Origin: an uncultured Prevotella sp.
GTDB taxonomy: Bacteria; Bacteroidota; Bacteroidia; Bacteroidales; Bacteroidaceae
DNA length: 64,000 nucleotides
Reading direction: 5' to 3'
NCBI GenBank assembly: GCA_934256705.1
Contig: CAKQPF010000004.1
Location: forward strand, 36,296 to 100,295
A model generated the notes under the pieces. It was not told the origin of the DNA and made no database searches. It saw nothing but the letters and a program-made list of their open reading frames with translations. Of this stretch, positions 60,901-64,000 are shown piece after piece. Made by a program: the position numbers and the translations under genes. Position 1 is the stretch's first letter; every line of letters begins with the position of its first letter.

Positions 60901-62449
60901 CAATGGCAATATCACAGACAGGCTTAAACGTGAATGGGGCATCAATGATGTATGGAACCACATAATTCTTCCACGCTTTGAACGCATGAATGAGATTACA
61001 GACTCTGATCAGTTTACATCAGTAAGCACTTCCGGACACAAGATACCTGATATGCCTCTACATCTCCAAAAGGGATTCAACAAGAAACGTATCGACCATC
61101 GCCACCATGCTATGGACGCTATCGTCATAGCATGCACGACACGTGACCATGTCAACCTTCTGAACAATGAAGCCGCATCCCCCAAAAGCAATCAGAACAG
61201 ATATCAACTGTCACGCAAACTGCGAAGATATGAAGATGTTCCGGTAAATAGAAATGGAGAAAGCAAAACGATATCAGTAGCCAAGGAATTCAAGATGCCA
61301 TGGACTTCCTTCACGCAAGACGTCGAGAAAGCGTTGAATGGAATCATTGTAAGCATCAAGAAAAATACAAGAGTGATTACAAAAACAAGCAACTACTCTC
61401 AGCGCTATGTCGAAGGTAAGAAGAAATATGTATGCCAAACTCAAGGTGACGGATGGGCAGTTCGAAAGCCTATGCACAAAGAGACTGTATTTGGCGAAGT
61501 GAGTCTGAGAATGGCCAAGACGGCGAATCTGAAAGAAGCCCTCAAGAATCCTGATAGAATCGTCAATAAAGACCTCAAGGAGAAACTAAAGGAATTTATC
61601 ATTCTCGGACATTCCGAGAAACAGATAAAAGCATACTTTGCCGACAATAAAGAGATATGGAGCGACATTGATCTGAAAAAGATAAAGATGTATTACTTTA
61701 CCAAGGAAACATCTGATAGATATTTTGCCACAAGAAAGCCTATCGACACTTCATTTGACAAAAAGAAGATAGAGGGACAGGTGACAGATACCGGCATTCA
61801 GAAAATCATGCTCCGACATCTTGAAAATCATGACGACAATCCGGAAACAGCATTCTCACCTGACGGCATCGACGAGATGAACAGAAACATGAGACAGCTC
61901 AACAATGGACACTTCCACCAACCGATATTCAAGGTGCGTGTCTATGAGAAGGCTGACAAATTCGCTGTTGGACAGACAGGAAATAAAAACACCAAGTTTG
62001 TAGAGGCGGCAAAAGGCACCAACCTGTTCTTTGCAGTCTATCAAGAAACATCTACAAACATGGAAACTGGTGAAGAAGAATGCAAACGCACTTTCCGCAC
62101 CATACCATTAAATGAAGCCATAGAGAAAATGAAAGCGAAGTCACCACTCGATGACAAAGCTCTTTTCATCCTGTCTCCTAACGATCTCGTATATGTCCCG
62201 ACTGAAGAAGAAATATCCACAGGTATCATTCCTCAGCCGTTGGACCCTAACCGTATTTACAAGATGGTTTCATCTTCTGGTTCTGATTGCCACTTTATTC
62301 AGCACAGAGTTGCACAAGTCATAGTTGACAAAAAAGAATTCTCCCCACTTAACAAAATGGAGAGGGCAATATCAGGAGAGACCATCAAGAAAATATGCAT
62401 ACCAATACATGTAAACAGATTAGGTGAAATCATAAAGATAGGAGTATAG
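57914..62449 (+). CDS. cas9: CRISPR-associated endonuclease Cas9, type II-C
   Basis: This 1511-residue RNA-guided nuclease has RuvC-I at the N-terminus with catalytic D10 (IIGLDLGTNSIGWS), an Arg-rich bridge helix (~residues 66-95, RTRYRGVRRLHERSLLRRER), RuvC-II E741 (IHLELAREM), an HNH domain with H871 (YEIEHVIPQSRYFDD) and RuvC-III H1065/D1068 (HRHHAMDAIVIA). All nuclease residues are present, so it should be active. No csn2 or cas4 follows, giving type II-C. It is longer than typical II-C proteins (about 1000-1100) and belongs to the large Bacteroidota group. cas1 starts 3 bases after its stop. Confidence 0.97.
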   Translation: MDEKNIIGLDLGTNSIGWSVIKASKNDDNEYCASEIVNAGSRVIPLDAAIQGDFARGNSISQTADRTRYRGVRRLHERSLLRRERLHRVLGILGFLPKHYQESLTRYGKFKENTECSLPWTTDESGNPQFIFWQSYEEMLQLFWQEHPDFMEHGMKVPYDWTIYYLRKKALTEAISGQELAWILLNFNQKRGYYQTRGEEENENQSKREEYRALKVTDIIDTQQKKGKDTWYDIILENGMVYHRPAHEMPDWIGKTKEFIITTQLNEDGTEKTDKDGNVKRSFRMPKEEDWGLIKIRTQEDIRKSHLTVGNYIFNALLANPKQKIKGKLVRTIERDFYKEELCTILKHQIQFIPELQSKDLYAQSIKELYPQNDAYRKSISGHDFVYLFINDIIFYQRPLKTKKTLISECPYEYHTYIDEEGNNAKKYIKCIHKSHPLFNEFRLWQFIGNLKIYEQQKDENGRIIDDKDVTESFLPDEESRVSLFDYLNDIPSITQKELLTKYFKIKKPKGKNAELPYRWNYVQDKQYPCNTTRGEILSRLKKADIDSYFLDRDAEEKLWHILYSISDSKELEKALEKYARTHGLDSSFVEVMKKFPPFEAEYGAYSAKAIKRLLPLMRIGSRWNDRDIDKDTLTRIHKIIDGEVDENITEQVRDKTSSLNSVNDFQGLPLWMACYVVYNRHSESTNADKWESPDDIDRYLNAFKQHSLHNPIVEQVLTETLRTVRDIWRKYSHIDEIHLELAREMKNPADKRRQMTMRALENENANLRVKALLMEFMNPEFGIDNVRPFSPSQQELLRIYEDTALNSVDELDDDISDILKKFAQQEASKRPTRSEITRYKLWLEQHYISPYTGQTIPLARLFTSDYEIEHVIPQSRYFDDSLSNKVICEAEVNKLKDNALGFEFIKKHHGEKVTLRGGKTVSILELDSYCQHVEKTYRNNKGKMKKLMMEDIPEEFIERQLNDSRYISKLIKGLLSNIVRDKDEQEATSKNLIVCNGNITDRLKREWGINDVWNHIILPRFERMNEITDSDQFTSVSTSGHKIPDMPLHLQKGFNKKRIDHRHHAMDAIVIACTTRDHVNLLNNEAASPKSNQNRYQLSRKLRRYEDVPVNRNGESKTISVAKEFKMPWTSFTQDVEKALNGIIVSIKKNTRVITKTSNYSQRYVEGKKKYVCQTQGDGWAVRKPMHKETVFGEVSLRMAKTANLKEALKNPDRIVNKDLKEKLKEFIILGHSEKQIKAYFADNKEIWSDIDLKKIKMYYFTKETSDRYFATRKPIDTSFDKKKIEGQVTDTGIQKIMLRHLENHDDNPETAFSPDGIDEMNRNMRQLNNGHFHQPIFKVRVYEKADKFAVGQTGNKNTKFVEAAKGTNLFFAVYQETSTNMETGEEECKRTFRTIPLNEAIEKMKAKSPLDDKALFILSPNDLVYVPTEEEISTGIIPQPLDPNRIYKMVSSSGSDCHFIQHRVAQVIVDKKEFSPLNKMERAISGETIKKICIPIHVNRLGEIIKIGV

Positions 62450-62452
62450 CTT

Positions 62453-63397
62453 ATGATCAAGAAGACCTTGTATTTTGGAAATCCCGCTTATCTGTCATTA
62501 CGAAAGGAACAGATGGTAATAAAGTTGCCGGAAATAGAAAACTCCGACAATCTGCCAGAAACATTCAGAAGGCAGTCTGAAGTGACACGCCCGATAGAAG
62601 ATATCGGAATTGTCATTCTCGACAACAAGAGGATTACCATAACGCAAGGTCTTCTTGAATCCTTGCTCGATAATAATTGCGCTGTCATTACATGTGACAG
62701 CAGGCGCATGCCAGTAGGACTAATGCTTCCACTGTGCGGAAACACCATACAAAGCGAACGATTCCAACAGCAGATATCTGCATCCTTGCCTTTACGCAAA
62801 CAATTATGGCAACAGACAATAAAAGCCAAAATCAGCAATCAGGCAAAAGTCCTGGCAGTATGCAGTTTGGCAGAGACAAGATGTATGAGCAAATGGAGCG
62901 AAGACGTAAAAAGTGGTGACAGCGATAATATTGAGGCAAGAGCTGCTGCATACTATTGGAAGAAACTGTTTTCTGGAATCAAGGGACTTGAAACATTTAC
63001 ACGCAACAGGGATGGCATAGAACCAAACAATCTGCTCAACTACGGTTATGCCATACTGCGCGCTGTTGTTGCAAGGGCATTGGTCTCCAGTGGTATGTTG
63101 CCGACATTTGGAATACATCATCACAACCGCTACAATGCCTATTGTCTTGCAGACGACATTATGGAACCATACAGACCATACGTCGATGAAATGGTTTTTC
63201 ATATTGTAGCTGATTACGGGGCGGGTAATCTTTCATTGACCAATGAAATAAAATCCAAACTCCTTGCCATTCCTACTATAGATGTCGTCATTTCTGGAAA
63301 GCGCAGTCCATTGATGGTAGGAGTCACCCAAACCACTGCCTCACTATACAAATGCTTTAGCGGTGAATCAAGACGGATAGCATACCCGGAACGATAA
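62453..63397 (+). CDS. cas1: CRISPR integrase Cas1
   Basis: This 314-residue integrase inserts new spacers with Cas2. The metal-binding triad region is visible: E in 'DNIEARAAAYYWKKLF', H in 'GIHHHNRYNAYCLADDIMEPYRPYVDEMV' and D/E in the same segment (in parts). The start codon is 3 bases from cas9's stop, so the genes are co-transcribed. Length is normal for subtype II Cas1. Confidence 0.96.
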   Translation: MIKKTLYFGNPAYLSLRKEQMVIKLPEIENSDNLPETFRRQSEVTRPIEDIGIVILDNKRITITQGLLESLLDNNCAVITCDSRRMPVGLMLPLCGNTIQSERFQQQISASLPLRKQLWQQTIKAKISNQAKVLAVCSLAETRCMSKWSEDVKSGDSDNIEARAAAYYWKKLFSGIKGLETFTRNRDGIEPNNLLNYGYAILRAVVARALVSSGMLPTFGIHHHNRYNAYCLADDIMEPYRPYVDEMVFHIVADYGAGNLSLTNEIKSKLLAIPTIDVVISGKRSPLMVGVTQTTASLYKCFSGESRRIAYPER

Positions 63398-63410
63398 CCT
63401 GAGAATTATT

Positions 63411-63743
63411 ATGGAAAGATTAAGTGAATATAGAATTATGTGGATACTTGTGTTTTTCGATCTGCCAACAGAGACAAAAAAGGATAAGCGTGCATATCAA
63501 TTATTCCGTAAGCAACTGCAGAAAGACGGTTTCAGTATGTTTCAGTATTCCATATATGTACGTCATTGCGCAAGTATGGACAATGCCGAAGTCCACATCA
63601 AAAGGGTAAAAACTTTTGTACCAGAATATGGAAGCGTGGCTGTTATGTGTATCACTGACAAACAATTTGCCAACATTCAACTCTTCAATGGTTCAAAAAT
63701 TGCAAAAATGCAATCACAACCACAGCAATTAGAACTTTTCTAA
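63411..63743 (+). CDS. cas2: CRISPR-associated protein Cas2
   Basis: This 110-residue ferredoxin-like structural partner of Cas1 has 'MWILVFFDLPTETKKDKRAYQLFRKQL' (in parts) with the conserved D in FDLP, and 'GFSMFQYSIYVRHCAS', typical of type II Cas2. It is the last gene of the cas operon and is followed by a strong terminator. Confidence 0.96.
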   Translation: MERLSEYRIMWILVFFDLPTETKKDKRAYQLFRKQLQKDGFSMFQYSIYVRHCASMDNAEVHIKRVKTFVPEYGSVAVMCITDKQFANIQLFNGSKIAKMQSQPQQLELF

Positions 63744-63850
63744 ACTTTAACGCGAAATAACAATAATTAACTGTCGAATAGACAGAAACGCATCATCATT
63801 TATGCAGTTTTTCACTTTTCAGGTTTTGATTGCAATTTAGTTTACAAACA

Positions 63851-63902
63851 AGAATGTGAAGTTTGCTATTGAAAAATAACAATCTTCACATTCTATTTTT
63901 TG
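63851..63902 (+). terminator. rho-independent terminator of the cas operon
   Basis: AGAATGTGAAG-T-TTGCTATT pairs with AATAACAA-T-CTTCACATTCT around a GAAA loop, followed by ATTTTTTG. It lies between cas2 and the CRISPR array and would stop transcription coming from cas2 before it runs antisense into the array. Confidence 0.85.
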
Positions 63903-63953
63903 ATTCTACGCAACATCGCATATACTTGTATTTCAGCGAATTACACAGAATCA

Positions 63954-64000
63954 GATGTTGTTTACCCTACAAAGGTACGAATTTTTCAGCAAATCACAAC
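63954..64000 (-). CRISPR. first (cas-proximal) 47-base CRISPR repeat of an array that continues past the window
   Basis: Read on the minus strand this is a 47-base sequence that starts GTTGTGATTTGCTGAAAAAT and continues with TACCTTTGTAGGGTAAACAACATC. Its length and start match the Bacteroidota type II-C repeat pattern, and its first 21 bases match the tracrRNA anti-repeat at 57791-57810. Only one copy is inside the window. The array lies to the right and is transcribed leftward, so this is its terminal repeat. The repeat itself contains TTG-N19-TACCTTTG. Confidence 0.85.

Noticed and set aside
63744..63850. Second tracrRNA candidate between cas2 and the array
   Set aside because: No stretch complementary to the repeat beyond a few bases; the terminator hairpin explains the visible structure.

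Overview
The window comes from a Bacteroidota genome, most likely Prevotella or a close relative. The evidence is the recurring promoter element TAnnTTTG with a TTTG/TTG element about 19-20 bases upstream (for example before the nucleoside kinase at 41144-41175), Bacteroidota-type gene sets (the yceD-rpmF-fabH-era-der cluster, type B L31, BtuG-like and DUF4465 vitamin B12 proteins, DUF4861, GH29 fucosidase) and a type II-C CRISPR system with a 47-base repeat. The genus is an inference from gene content. No species call is possible from sequence reading alone.

Layout. 1-7.6 kb: end of a dihydroorotase, a PlsC-like acyltransferase, an AraC regulator, a GT2 glycosyltransferase and mfd. 7.8-12.7 kb: a DnaQ-like exonuclease, a RecQ helicase and a UvrD-like helicase in three successive reading frames, which looks like one large repair helicase gene broken by two frame changes. 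A 194-bp MITE sits exactly at its stop codon. 13.6-21.3 kb: a cobalamin riboswitch followed by a BtuB-like receptor, a BtuG-like beta-propeller and a 1344-residue DUF4465/GLUG protein, which together form a B12 capture and import operon. 21.7-27.1 kb: a sodium:solute symporter, LrgB/LrgA, a nucleoside-gate protein and a GH29 fucosidase. 27.4-34.9 kb: tRNA-Leu(UAG), a Gly/Ser-rich secreted protein, a DUF308 protein, desulfoferrodoxin, a SUMF1-like secreted protein with a small partner, an esterase lipoprotein, and an ECF sigma/anti-sigma-like/Spy-like group.

35.1-39.3 kb is a repeat-rich island with a second MITE copy, a decayed transporter, 22-bp tandem repeats, udk, rpmE2 and a HigBA toxin-antitoxin pair. 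39.4-47.1 kb carries trxB, a glutathione-peroxidase-like protein whose peroxidatic cysteine is serine, two tandem deoxynucleoside kinases, and a uronate module (exported KduI, orphan PTS-IIC-like GatC, DUF4861). 47.2-51.7 kb is der, era, fabH, rpmF and yceD. 52-57.5 kb holds a PMCA-type Ca2+ ATPase and mutS2. 57.7-64 kb is the type II-C CRISPR locus: antisense tracrRNA, a 1511-residue Cas9, Cas1, Cas2, a strong terminator, and one 47-base repeat that ends exactly at the window edge, so the array itself lies beyond it.

The most notable signals are these. (1) Two MITE copies have 34-bp inverted ends and perfect TAA and TTA target duplications. (2) A Bacteroidota promoter (TTG-N19-TACCTTTG) lies inside the CRISPR repeat. 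(3) The exonuclease-RecQ-UvrD gene is split. (4) Several families of modular intergenic repeats occur, some of which supply the last codons of neighbouring genes or lie inside mutS2. (5) Tandem 22-bp repeats recur at three loci.
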